This document shows, piece after piece, positions 1 through 8,133 of a DNA stretch of 43,779 bases (position 1 is its first letter; every line of letters begins with the position of its first letter). The notes under the pieces were generated by a model. The model was not told the DNA's origin. It did not search any database and saw nothing but the letters and a program-made list of their open reading frames with translations. The DNA lies in assembly GCA_009773755.1 (NCBI GenBank), contig WSZJ01000004.1, positions 1-43,779 on the forward strand. Direction: 5' to 3'. The DNA is from Planctomycetota bacterium (GTDB lineage Bacteria > Planctomycetota > MHYJ01 > WSZJ01). A program made the position numbers and the translations under genes.

Positions 1-1
1 G

Positions 2-1024
2 ACCACCCCCCTCGATCCCTCCCCCATCCTCCAGACCGCCTTCGGCTTCTGGAACTCCAAGGTCCTCCTCACCGCCGTCGAGTTCGGGCTGTTCACGAAG
101 CTCGGAAGCGACCGCCGCACCGGCGCGGAGCTCGGCGCGGCGATGAAGCTGCACCCGCGCGGCGTCTTCGACTTCCTCGACGCCCTCGTCGCCATGAAAT
201 TCCTCGGCCGCGAGGGCGACGGCCCCTCCGCGAAATACGTCAACACCCCCGAGGGCGCCCTCTTCCTCGACGAGAAAAGCCCCCGCTACGTCGGCGGCAT
301 CCTCGTCATGCTCAACGCGCGCCTCTTCAAGTACTGGAACGACCTTCCGGAAGCGCTTCGCACCGGCAAGCCGCAGAACGAGGAGAAGTACGGGCAGAAG
401 GGGATTTTCGAGTCGCTCTACGCCGACCCGGCGAAGCTCGAGCAGTTCCTGGGCGCGATGACGGGTCTCTCGCGGATCAACTTCGAGGCCTTCGCGGCGA
501 AGTTCGACTTCTCGAAGTCGAAGACGCTCTGCGACGTCGGCGGCGCCACCGGCCTCCTCTGCATCGAAGCGGCGAAGAAGCACCCGCACCTCAAGTGCAC
601 GTCCTTCGACCTCCCCGCCGTCGCCCCCGTCGCCGCCAAGTGCATCGCCGCCGCCGGCCTGCAGGACCGCGTCGCGACCGCGTCCGGCGACTTCTTCAAG
701 GACCCGCTCCCCAGGGCCGACGTCATCACGATGGGGATGATCCTGCACGACTGGAACCTCGCGAATAAGAAGATGCTGATCCGCAAGGCCTTCGAGGCCC
801 TCCCCCCCGGCGGCGCCCTCGTCGCCATCGAGGCCCTCATCGACGACGCCCGGCGCCAGAACGTCCAGGGCCTCCTCATGTCCCTCAACATGCTCATCGA
901 GTTCGGCGAGGCCTTCGACTACTCCGGCGCCGACTTCAAGGGCTGGTGCACGGAAGCGGGGTTCAAGAAGTTCGAGGTGATCCACCTGGCCGGGCCTAGC
1001 TCGGCGGCGGTGGCGTGGAAGTAG
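2..1024 (+). CDS. SAM-dependent O-methyltransferase (5' end outside window)
   Basis: The reading frame is open from base 2, so the gene starts left of the window; the internal ATG at 143 is not the start, because the preceding codons encode the helical dimerisation region typical of the family (FGFWNSKVLLTAVEFGLF). The SAM-binding glycine motif DVGGATG follows in the middle, and then HDWN and PPGGALVAIEAL, the usual order for Methyltransf_2 / acetylserotonin-type O-methyltransferases. In characterised relatives HDW carries the catalytic His. These enzymes transfer a methyl group from SAM to a hydroxyl on a small molecule; the substrate cannot be told from sequence. Codon use and GC are high, unlike the genes from 1.6 kb onward, so this is probably host chromosome at the left edge of an inserted segment. 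Confidence 0.85.
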   Translation, partial: TTPLDPSPILQTAFGFWNSKVLLTAVEFGLFTKLGSDRRTGAELGAAMKLHPRGVFDFLDALVAMKFLGREGDGPSAKYVNTPEGALFLDEKSPRYVGGILVMLNARLFKYWNDLPEALRTGKPQNEEKYGQKGIFESLYADPAKLEQFLGAMTGLSRINFEAFAAKFDFSKSKTLCDVGGATGLLCIEAAKKHPHLKCTSFDLPAVAPVAAKCIAAAGLQDRVATASGDFFKDPLPRADVITMGMILHDWNLANKKMLIRKAFEALPPGGALVAIEALIDDARRQNVQGLLMSLNMLIEFGEAFDYSGADFKGWCTEAGFKKFEVIHLAGPSSAAVAWK

Positions 1025-1114
1025 GGGGGCCGCCCTTGCCATGACGGGCTGGCCCTCTCGCTGCAACTAGTCTTCGTTGCCCGGATAACCCTCGGGCCAG
1101 CGCCCTGCCGCGGC

Positions 1115-1237
1115 CTCAATGGCGACCTGTCAGCGAATCCAGCACGGCTCAAGGCCGTTGCGGAAGCGCTGGGGATGAAGGCCGAGGGGAAGCGGAAGCA
1201 CCGTGGAGGGCTGTTCGCTAGAATTTCGCCCACCTGA
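1115..1237 (+). pseudogene. C-terminal gene fragment, family unknown (left copy)
   Basis: A frame ending in TGA at 1235-1237 encodes GLNGDLSANPARLKAVAEAL followed by a basic tail. It has no credible start of its own. A similar peptide, GLGGVLTATPARFEAMPDAL plus a basic tail, is encoded on the same strand at 5935-6045. The two share about half of their residues over 22 positions by eye. They look like decayed 3' ends of the same kind of gene on both sides of the 1.6-5.6 kb operon. The rest of 1025-1602 shows only broken frames; an open minus frame ending near 1218 (containing STKAMVARLSVKQALEKR) may be another remnant. Confidence 0.35.
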
Positions 1238-1602
1238 GCTGCAATACCGCCCGTTTCTCGAGGGCCTGCTTCACGCTGAGTCGCGCGACCATCGCCTTCG
1301 TGCTGTTGACCGCAAACGGGCGCGGACGCACTCCGAGTCCTCCGAAGCCACGTTCCGCGACCCGGGCAATGGCCTGGCGGCGGAGACGGACTTTGCGACC
1401 CTGCAGGATAGGTCGGGCGCGTGGAGGTGAGACACAAGTGGTCAGGTCTCGCGGCAGTCACGGAGATTCCGCCGCGCCGACTTCCAAGGAAGACCCGGGA
1501 TTCCTCCGACCGCGCTCAGTCGACAGACTAACAAGACCTTGTCGCAGGCAGAATGAAGTGGTAGATTCCGGATACACTCTTCGTGGCGCGGAAAGCGTTC
1601 GC

Positions 1603-2607
1603 ATGAAACGAGCACTAATCACCGGACCTGCGATCAGCGAAGGCAGGGTCGCAGAACTAAGGAATCTCGGCTTCGACGTAATCAATGGAACTAGTTCGGC
1701 ACTAGCCGCGCTTTCGGTCCCGCAGTCGGAACATTCGCGAGACCTGTCAGAAACCGAAATGATCTCGCTACTGAATGAGACGGAGATCTACATCTATGGC
1801 GGACTTGAGGTTGCTTCCGGCCGAGTCCTCGAACATTCCAAGAACCTGAAACTGATCGCATTCTTAGGAACAGGCTGGTCGGACGAGGGGTGCGTCGATG
1901 CCGCGGCAGCCAAGAGCTTACGAATATCAGTTGCGAACACCCCAGGAGCTAACGCACCGTCCGTCGCAGAAGTCACCATGGGAATTCTTCTTGCACTTCA
2001 GCGACAGATCGTTGAGTTAAGCAACAAGAGCAAACGAGGCACAGGTCGTCCAGTTCGGCTCAAAGACATCGCAGGTAAAACGCTAGGTATCGTTGGGCTA
2101 GGTCAAATCGGGAGTCGGGTGGCAAGACACGCAGTCATGGGTTTTGGCATGAAAGTTATTTACACCGGGCCACACGAGAAACCCCAACTCGAAAATGAGT
2201 TGGGCCTGAGGCGAGCACCACTAGCAAAAGTACTCGCAGAATCAGACTTCGTTACCCTCCATTGTCCGGCCCGATCCACAGTAGGTCTAATCGGTGCGAA
2301 GGAACTCGCATTGATGAAACCATCGGCATTCTTGCTGAACCTCTCATCTCCGGAAATCGTCGACGGACATGCATTAGTTGACGCACTCGAATCCGGACGG
2401 TTAGCAGGCGCTGGATTCGACGGCTGGTACAAGGAGCCTGCGAGTCTCCACAGGCGTTTTCTCGCAATTGACGACGCGAAGCTGATCGTCCTTCCTCGGA
2501 CGGCATGGCTGACCGATGACTCGTACGATCGTATGACGAACATCGCTTTCGCGAACATCCATGCGAAGCTGAATGGCATGCCCCTTCCTAACCAGGTAAA
2601 TCCATAG
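1603..2607 (+). CDS. D-2-hydroxyacid dehydrogenase-like protein with altered active site
   Basis: 334 residues, the usual length for D-2-hydroxyacid dehydrogenases. The ATG at 1603 was chosen because homology begins there; an in-frame extension upstream to 1300 is low-complexity and unlike the family. The NAD-binding motif GLGQIG lies at residues 165-170, inside the second Rossmann domain. The family's catalytic Arg (normally N-x-x-R-G) aligns with Ser249 in NLSSPEIVD, and the catalytic His (normally P-H-x-A) aligns with Arg299 in LPRTAWLT; the catalytic Glu appears kept (Glu278 in KEP). Ordinary 2-keto acid reduction is therefore doubtful, and it may bind nucleotide or catalyse something else. 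First gene of a tight plus-strand operon with the FAD enzyme 32 bp downstream. Confidence 0.8.
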   Translation: MKRALITGPAISEGRVAELRNLGFDVINGTSSALAALSVPQSEHSRDLSETEMISLLNETEIYIYGGLEVASGRVLEHSKNLKLIAFLGTGWSDEGCVDAAAAKSLRISVANTPGANAPSVAEVTMGILLALQRQIVELSNKSKRGTGRPVRLKDIAGKTLGIVGLGQIGSRVARHAVMGFGMKVIYTGPHEKPQLENELGLRRAPLAKVLAESDFVTLHCPARSTVGLIGAKELALMKPSAFLLNLSSPEIVDGHALVDALESGRLAGAGFDGWYKEPASLHRRFLAIDDAKLIVLPRTAWLTDDSYDRMTNIAFANIHAKLNGMPLPNQVNP

Positions 2608-2639
2608 AGTCCCTGAGTCGTGACTCGTGAGGATTGAGT

Positions 2640-3761
2640 ATGGCGCGGCATGTAGTCGTAGTTGGAGCGGGCATTATTGGAATGGCTGTTGCGATGCGAA
2701 TCCGTCAGCGCAACTGGGAAGTGACGATTCTTGAAGCTGCGCGACCAGGGGCTGGCGCAAGCTCCGCGGCACTCGGGAGTCTAACTCCTTACTCGGACCA
2801 CGGCTGCTCTCTGGCCACCAGAAGGATTGCTGAGTTGAGCGTTGCAACGTACCCCAAGTGGATAACTGAATTGAAGTCGCTATCAGGCTCTGACATTGAC
2901 TTCGACGACTCCGGTCTACTCGAATTGGCCATTGGGAAGGAAGAGGAGGCCGCGCTAAGAAGCTCTTTTTCGGTGCTGCAAGGCTCCAATGCTCCTGTCG
3001 AATGGTTAGACGCGGATTCGGTTCATCAAATGGAGCCTAATGCTACTCCAGAGACGGTCGGCGCAATTTACTATAAGTCCGAAGCCATGGTCGACGTAAC
3101 CCAATTGCTCGTGGCTTGCGAAAGAGCCATACTGCGATTGGGGTGTCGGATCGCATCCGCAACGCGCGTGACTCGAATCCTCGAAAGTGCCGGTCGAATC
3201 CAGGGCGTCGAGACCCAATCGGGCACCCTAAGATCGGATGCCGTGGTAATCGCAACCGGAGCAAACTTGGCAACTATTCAAGGTGTGCCTCGGATTCCGA
3301 TTGAGCGCGTCCGTGGAGAAGTTGTAGAAGTAAAGGCCGTCCCGGGGCTCGTCGGCCGGCATCTCTACAGCGGGGACGGTTTCATGACCCCTAGACGAAA
3401 CGGGCGTATTCTACTCGGCTCCAACTACGACGTTCATGTGCACGGAGACGATGAGTGCCCGTCTACCGCTTCTGCACGCAGCGTGCTTAGAACCCTTGCA
3501 GCGACAATCAGAATGGTTCCGGCCATAAGCAGCCTTCAACTTCAGCGCACATGGAAAGAATGGCGTCCTAGAACGCCCGACGGCCAACCAGTCGTCGGGT
3601 GTATCGGACCAGAAGGACTAGTCGTGGCAACTGGCTTTTTCGGTCTTGGAATCACCCTGTCGCCGGCAATTGGGGAAATCGTTGCAGAGATTCTCGACGG
3701 TAAAGTGAGCGCGCTTGCCGATTCGCTAAACCCCGGTCGATTCTTTGATGGGAGCCAATAG
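2640..3761 (+). CDS. FAD-dependent amine/amino-acid oxidoreductase (DAO family)
   Basis: 373 residues. The ATG at 2640 is preferred over the TTG at 2634, because GAGGA at 2629-2633 sits 6 nt before the ATG. The N-terminus is a classic FAD Rossmann fold (VVVVGAGIIG, with ILEA closing the second strand). A second FAD-contacting segment, VVIATGANL, lies mid-protein, and the C-terminus has ATGFFGLGITLSPAIGEIV, the usual FAD-binding end of glycine oxidase / D-amino acid oxidase relatives. Such enzymes oxidise amines or amino acids to imines using oxygen. The substrate is unknown. Its neighbour upstream is a 2-hydroxyacid-dehydrogenase-like protein; the pair could act on linked amino/keto acids, but this is inference. 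The next gene starts 3 nt after the stop. Confidence 0.85.
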   Translation: MARHVVVVGAGIIGMAVAMRIRQRNWEVTILEAARPGAGASSAALGSLTPYSDHGCSLATRRIAELSVATYPKWITELKSLSGSDIDFDDSGLLELAIGKEEEAALRSSFSVLQGSNAPVEWLDADSVHQMEPNATPETVGAIYYKSEAMVDVTQLLVACERAILRLGCRIASATRVTRILESAGRIQGVETQSGTLRSDAVVIATGANLATIQGVPRIPIERVRGEVVEVKAVPGLVGRHLYSGDGFMTPRRNGRILLGSNYDVHVHGDDECPSTASARSVLRTLAATIRMVPAISSLQLQRTWKEWRPRTPDGQPVVGCIGPEGLVVATGFFGLGITLSPAIGEIVAEILDGKVSALADSLNPGRFFDGSQ

Positions 3762-3764
3762 CCG

Positions 3765-4856
3765 ATGCCTAACAACGCATCGCCATCCACATCATTCGTT
3801 TCTTCCAGGTCTTTCATTTCACTTGTGGCAGCCGCTGAATTGGCAGCTACTTTCATTGCGGCATTTGTGGCCAGAGCCAATGTGGATCCCAGAATTAGCG
3901 CAGCGGTTACGATTTGCATTTCCCTCGGCGGCACGCTAATGACCCTCACTGGGATTGCAATTCAACTTCGGTTGGACGCAATTGTTCGAAATGAGTCCAA
4001 CACACTGATTGCGCGCATTGACGATGAAACGCGTCATTTAAGACACGCCCTTAGCTTGTTCAATACCTATCACCAGGTGTCTCACGAGGACTTGCTGAAG
4101 TACCGAGACGACGCACTCAAGTCTGCCCTCAATACGCTGAATGACCTGACGCGGGGACAAGCCGAGGTTGAGGGTAGCGAATACTACTCCTGGCTGAATC
4201 GAAAGATGAAAAGCCGCCCACGTACAGTCCGAGCCGTTTCTTTTAGACCGCTCAGTGTCTATGCAGATGATCCACGGGAAGCCAACTGGGCTCTCGCGAA
4301 TACTCAGGCGGCCGAAGCTGGTACTAAGATTTCCAGAATATTCATCCTCGACCACTCAGTGTTAGTGCCCACGAAGGCACGAAGCCTCCTGACGCACCTC
4401 GTTCTGAATTCCCGAACATCCGCCTTCGTAGTTTGGCGATCTCGAGTTCACCAAGGCCTACTAAAGCAATTGTTCGGTGGAGGGTTTTCTATCTACGACG
4501 ATGACGTCGTCTTTTACGATCGCTCGTACTTTCAGCTTGAAATTGGTGTTAATGACCCTGCGGGATTGCAACCTCAGTCACCCATCATTCCTCGAGCCAC
4601 CATGTATTGCAAACCACATCCGGAGTACCAAAAATACGAAACAATGTTCGAAGAATTGGAGGATCTAGTGCCGCATGCGGCCAAGACCGGTCCCAAAGCA
4701 AGTTGTGCGAATATCTTGAGTGCAATCGATGGCTACTTAACCACCGCTCACGGGTCTCTTGAAGACCTCGTCGAAACGCCTGAAACCGCTCTTCTCAAGA
4801 AAGATTGGATTGCTCTGAAGGCAGAAATCACTGGCCTAAATGCTGCAAACGCCTAG
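3765..4856 (+). CDS. Two-TM membrane protein with cytoplasmic domain, function unknown
   Basis: 363 residues. Two hydrophobic helices at about residues 16-37 and 44-68 form an N-terminal hairpin; the remaining ~290 residues are soluble and probably cytoplasmic. I do not recognise the soluble domain. It starts with a helical stretch (about 70-130) and continues with an alpha/beta region containing ISRIFILDHS and the acidic loop YDDDVVFYD. The layout (2TM plus soluble domain) resembles membrane effectors of some conflict systems, but no known effector domain was identified. The start is 3 nt after the FAD gene stop, so the two are almost certainly cotranslated. It ends 8 bp from the convergent gene at 4865. 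GC is low relative to the flanks. Confidence 0.7.
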   Translation: MPNNASPSTSFVSSRSFISLVAAAELAATFIAAFVARANVDPRISAAVTICISLGGTLMTLTGIAIQLRLDAIVRNESNTLIARIDDETRHLRHALSLFNTYHQVSHEDLLKYRDDALKSALNTLNDLTRGQAEVEGSEYYSWLNRKMKSRPRTVRAVSFRPLSVYADDPREANWALANTQAAEAGTKISRIFILDHSVLVPTKARSLLTHLVLNSRTSAFVVWRSRVHQGLLKQLFGGGFSIYDDDVVFYDRSYFQLEIGVNDPAGLQPQSPIIPRATMYCKPHPEYQKYETMFEELEDLVPHAAKTGPKASCANILSAIDGYLTTAHGSLEDLVETPETALLKKDWIALKAEITGLNAANA

Positions 4857-4864
4857 TTCGGAGT

Positions 4865-5614
4865 TCACTTTCCGCTCGCTAGAAGGAGTAATTCGTCGAA
4901 GTAAGCAATCCGACTATCCACGCTTGCGATAGCTGCCTTCCTGTACTCTTCGACACTCGCACCCATCGCTATCATCGCGGATGCCAGCTCATAGCAAAGT
5001 TGCGAGTGTCCAACGTCTTCGCTCAAATTGGCGTCCAGGAACTCATCATAATTGACGATTGGCGCACATTTCGCAAAGCACTTTTTGATGGCAGTGTACT
5101 CTGGAATGATGAGTCTTTCGTTTCCCACACCGATGGCCGCGACACCGGAAAGCGGCTTTGCTGAAGCCTCAACCAATCTGCGAATGAATCGCAAAGTTGG
5201 ACCTGCCGGTTTCACCGCATCCATAGCGATACCCATTGATTCGCGCAGCTGATTCAAGAGCCATGGATGCGCTCTGCGTGCCGCACCATTGCGAAAAACG
5301 CCGTGTTCTCCAAACGCGACTTCCGACAGCATCGCTCGTAGATGTACATTCACGATAGAACTCGCCGCTGCAAGGACTATTTGAGAAAATGCATTGGTCA
5401 TGACAAGTTCCTGGCAAACCCACAACTCCAGCGCTAGCTTCGAAGATTCAGCTAGTGAAAAGAAGGGGTGCAGTTCGAGATGTCTGGAGCTGATGTGTTG
5501 TTCAATCTCATTGACGATCGGGTGAATTGATTGATCGGCCGGTGGAAGGAACCATCGTTCGTAGTGCCACGAATCCAGTGAAAGGTTCGCAAAGGCTTGG
5601 TCGGCACTGGTCAT
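4865..5614 (-). CDS. Heme-oxygenase-like (HDO/CADD-type) protein
   Basis: 249 residues, all-helical pattern. The ATG at 5614 was chosen over the GTG at 5638 because GGGGAG (5626-5621) lies 6 nt upstream of it. Features fitting the iron-containing redox enzyme / heme-oxygenase-like diiron family are AFGEHG (Glu103, His104), GNERLIIPEY (Glu166) and SEDVGH (Asp200, His203). In the family the last motif is usually H-x3-D-x2-H; here the first His aligns with Asn196, so a metal ligand may be missing. Relatives carry out oxygen-dependent chemistry in small-molecule and cofactor biosynthesis. It is convergent with the three-gene operon and only 8 bp away, so it may belong to the same accessory unit, though on its own transcript. 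Confidence 0.6.
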   Translation of the reverse strand: MTSADQAFANLSLDSWHYERWFLPPADQSIHPIVNEIEQHISSRHLELHPFFSLAESSKLALELWVCQELVMTNAFSQIVLAAASSIVNVHLRAMLSEVAFGEHGVFRNGAARRAHPWLLNQLRESMGIAMDAVKPAGPTLRFIRRLVEASAKPLSGVAAIGVGNERLIIPEYTAIKKCFAKCAPIVNYDEFLDANLSEDVGHSQLCYELASAMIAMGASVEEYRKAAIASVDSRIAYFDELLLLASGK

Positions 5615-6200
5615 CTTACGCTCCCCAATGTGGTGCACAATGCGTGTATTGGTGCACCTAGTTCAAACGTAATTGCTTGGCGCTATCCGCCTGAAGCCCT
5701 TGCGGTACCCGCAGCCTCCTACGCTTGCGACGCCATCGCCGGAGTTTCCGTCACCGCGTCCGGAGGCGCGCGGAGTGCCCGGCTCAGGAAGTCTACCTCA
5801 TCGACCGCCCGTTTCACGCAGGTTTGGTGACCTGTGAGCAGTTTCCTCTGGGCCTCTCCCCGGACTGCCCTCGAGGCTCTCGCAGACACCGGACACGTCC
5901 TATCCCGGAACCCGACGAGTAGTCCGCTTCCCTAATGCACGTCGGCGGCCTTGGCGGAGTCCTGACAGCGACGCCGGCGCGCTTCGAGGCCATGCCCGAC
6001 GCGCTGGGCTTGAACAACAAAGCTAGGGGAAACATCGCGAAGTGATTCTCGCGGTAACCGTCCGGCGAGTCCATCCCTTGATCTATCGCGCCGCTTGAAT
6101 TGGCGCCTGAGACGTTTCTATGGCTGGTTGCCGGGCAACGTCCGCACGTCGCTCGCCCCGCGCAAGCTTGAGTTGGAGGCGGATTGTCAGGCGGCCGCGA
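5615..6200. other. Gap with decayed sequence
   Basis: No intact gene found. GC rises here relative to the neighbours. Apart from the fragment at 5935-6045, I see only short overlapping frames without ribosome sites. This stretch separates the heme-oxygenase-like gene from the end of the Druantia operon and may be a junction between two separately acquired pieces. Confidence 0.5.
5935..6045 (+). pseudogene. C-terminal gene fragment, family unknown (right copy)
   Basis: A 36-codon frame (ATG 5935, TGA 6043-6045) encodes GLGGVLTATPARFEAMPDAL plus a short basic tail. It resembles the fragment at 1115-1237 on the same strand. No ribosome site precedes it. It is most likely the decayed 3' end of a gene whose sibling remnant lies at the left side of the 1.6-5.6 kb operon. 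Confidence 0.3.
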
Positions 6201-6365
6201 TCACGCCGCAAGATGGGATGGCCGGACGCTTACGAAGTACTGCCCGTCCTTCCACAGGGTCTGGGCGATCCCGTGGAGCATTGTTTCCAGCGTTGCCCGG
6301 GGCGTTTCGCGCAACAGCCAGTTTAGATCGTAGTACTGCGATTTGCCGGACGAATCCCTCTTCAT
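6201..6365 (-). CDS. 54-aa protein coupled to the Druantia operon
   Basis: An ATG at 6365 lies 10 nt after the TAG of druB, preceded by a perfect AGGAGG (6376-6371) at 5 nt spacing. The frame runs 54 codons to TGA at 6203-6201. The peptide begins MKRDSSGKSQYYDLNWLL and continues with an amphipathic helix-like stretch (TLETMLHGIAQTLW). No signal peptide or TM helix is apparent. I do not recognise the family. Coupling to druB argues that it is expressed with the defence operon; it could be a small accessory or regulatory component, or the surviving 5' end of a longer gene, since the sequence beyond it is decayed. Confidence 0.55.
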   Translation of the reverse strand: MKRDSSGKSQYYDLNWLLRETPRATLETMLHGIAQTLWKDGQYFVSVRPSHLAA

Positions 6366-6370
6366 CTGTT

Positions 6371-6376
6371 TCCTCC
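6371..6376 (-). promoter_or_regulatory. Shine-Dalgarno AGGAGG for the 54-aa gene
   Basis: A perfect AGGAGG on the minus strand, 5 nt before the ATG at 6365, whose last-read base pair overlaps the druB TAG at 6376-6378. It is the main evidence that the short frame is translated. Confidence 0.6.
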
Positions 6377-8121
6377 TATACGGACCGAGCGCTTTGGAAA
6401 CCCGCCGCAGGGAATGCGTGCATAACGTCTCGCGAAAGTGCGCGCAAATGTGGATCGAGTTCTGGCGGAAATGACTGGCCCCGAGTGATTTCGATCAAGA
6501 GCCTCCTGTCCTCTTCATCCAACAGCCTAAGACCCTCGGACTCGAGCAGACGAGACAACTTTCGAATGCCATCCGAACAATGAACGGAGCCGCCAATTCC
6601 GCGGGCAGTCTTCGCTGTGGAGACAATCCAGCGAGCAGTCCGGCGTGCTGTTGACGAAAGGAGGATTCGCTGCCCGCCTTGCGGCGGTGGGTCTTGGATT
6701 GTTCCCGCCCTGCCGAAATTCCCAAGATCTACTTGAATACCGGTTCCATCACGCACAAGACGCTCGAGAAGCAGCTTAAACACTCTTTGCTCGAACTGAA
6801 AGTGACGCTTAGCGTCGTCCAATTCTTCGCTAGCGAAATCCGGAAGCAAGCTGGTTTCCTCGATGCGTCCTTGGTCGCCGGAGCAATCCATGAGCCTAAC
6901 TTTCAGACGCTTCGGCAACCGGACACCCTTCAATGTGAATCTTGAGCCACTGACCTCGCGAAGAGTCTCGTTAGCATTGCAGGCGTGGAACGGAACCCGA
7001 ATCCTTCGTCCTTCGCTCTCCACATCTAACTCAGCTCCTGCGGGTTCGGCTCGCGCTTCGCTCGGCGTTCGGACTAGTCGGATTTCTGCATCCCATTCAT
7101 TCGGGAGATAAGCCTCTATGGCGGCCTCCGACAGGCCGCCAAGGCCGATGAATGCTGGAAGTTGAGACGGAAGGTCAATCGTAGTGGTCCCGCTTAGGGT
7201 GCCCACGCATAGAGTTGCTGGAGGTCTACAGCCTGGTTCTCCGCTGACACTCAGAATGACCGCCCGTCCGGGAGGTATTCCGATCGAATCGTCTTCGAAG
7301 ACTCTCGTAACGGTCGGTGCCACGAGTTGTAGTCGAACTGGGGGCGATTCTATTGATCGCCGAAGAGTCCCTCTGACCCACGAGAGCAATATCTCGCTCT
7401 CCTCGGTTGGAAGCTGAACTATCATCCCAGCCCAATCGCCTTGCTCGCGAAGCGCCCAAGTTCTCGCGGGTACATTGCGCAGTTGCGAACTGCGGTGAAA
7501 GAGGAGAACGTAGCCCCTGCCCCAGAAAAGTGGTTGGTCCGGATTTGCCAAACGGCGCCCCCCGTTATCGGAAAAACGGAACACCGTTGGGACCGCGCTT
7601 GAAAGTCCTAGGGTTGGCTCGGCGAGCAGAAGATCCCCCGCAGACCCCGAGGTCCCAACCGTCGAGAGCTTGTACGCATCGGTCTGGGGACAAACATCGA
7701 CGCGGATAGCCCCCTTGGACAGTCGCGACACCGGAATCGTCACTCTGCCCCGAAGAGCGGCGTCCACGATGACAAAGCCAGGTCCCAACCCCATTTGCGG
7801 CACCTGTAGCTGTAGGTTCCAGGCTCCGCGACCCTGCTTCCACTCCCTCAATCCCACATACAATGAGAGCGGCGGCCGAAACGAGTGCGGCCCCGACCGA
7901 ACAGACGGACGCGAAACCGTTGAATGTGATCCCGGATGGTAGAGTTCACAAGCGGGGCTTCCCTGATTGGGATTGTGCGCAAAGTAGTGAACCCGAATCG
8001 CGCCCTTTCTGGGGTGTACGGTCCCTCCGCAGACTGGGCATTGATAGGTAAAGCTCCGAAATGCCGTTTCAGCTTCGGCATCTACCTCTCTACCAGTATG
8101 AGCCTCTCGCGCGAATCTCAT
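6376..8121 (-). CDS. druB: Druantia type I protein DruB (CoiA-like zinc N-terminus)
   Basis: 581 residues. The N-terminus has a likely zinc-binding pattern: Cys28-x2-Cys31, His45-x3-His49, Cys58-x3-His62. This is reminiscent of the N-terminal zinc module of competence protein CoiA and related nuclease-like proteins. The remainder looks beta-rich with no motif I can name. Assignment to DruB rests on position (12 bp after druA), on a length close to what I recall for DruB, and on the presence of DruA, DruE and two further proteins of fitting size in the same operon; I do not recall a diagnostic domain for DruB itself. Last of the five core genes here; in the layout I recall from E. coli, druB follows druA, as here. 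Confidence 0.65.
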   Translation of the reverse strand: MRFAREAHTGREVDAEAETAFRSFTYQCPVCGGTVHPRKGAIRVHYFAHNPNQGSPACELYHPGSHSTVSRPSVRSGPHSFRPPLSLYVGLREWKQGRGAWNLQLQVPQMGLGPGFVIVDAALRGRVTIPVSRLSKGAIRVDVCPQTDAYKLSTVGTSGSAGDLLLAEPTLGLSSAVPTVFRFSDNGGRRLANPDQPLFWGRGYVLLFHRSSQLRNVPARTWALREQGDWAGMIVQLPTEESEILLSWVRGTLRRSIESPPVRLQLVAPTVTRVFEDDSIGIPPGRAVILSVSGEPGCRPPATLCVGTLSGTTTIDLPSQLPAFIGLGGLSEAAIEAYLPNEWDAEIRLVRTPSEARAEPAGAELDVESEGRRIRVPFHACNANETLREVSGSRFTLKGVRLPKRLKVRLMDCSGDQGRIEETSLLPDFASEELDDAKRHFQFEQRVFKLLLERLVRDGTGIQVDLGNFGRAGTIQDPPPQGGQRILLSSTARRTARWIVSTAKTARGIGGSVHCSDGIRKLSRLLESEGLRLLDEEDRRLLIEITRGQSFPPELDPHLRALSRDVMHAFPAAGFQSARSV

Positions 8122-8133
8122 GCTTTTAACTCA

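Noticed and set aside
143..1024. Methyltransferase starting at ATG 143
   Set aside because: The upstream in-frame codons from base 2 encode the conserved dimerisation region, so the gene continues beyond the window edge.
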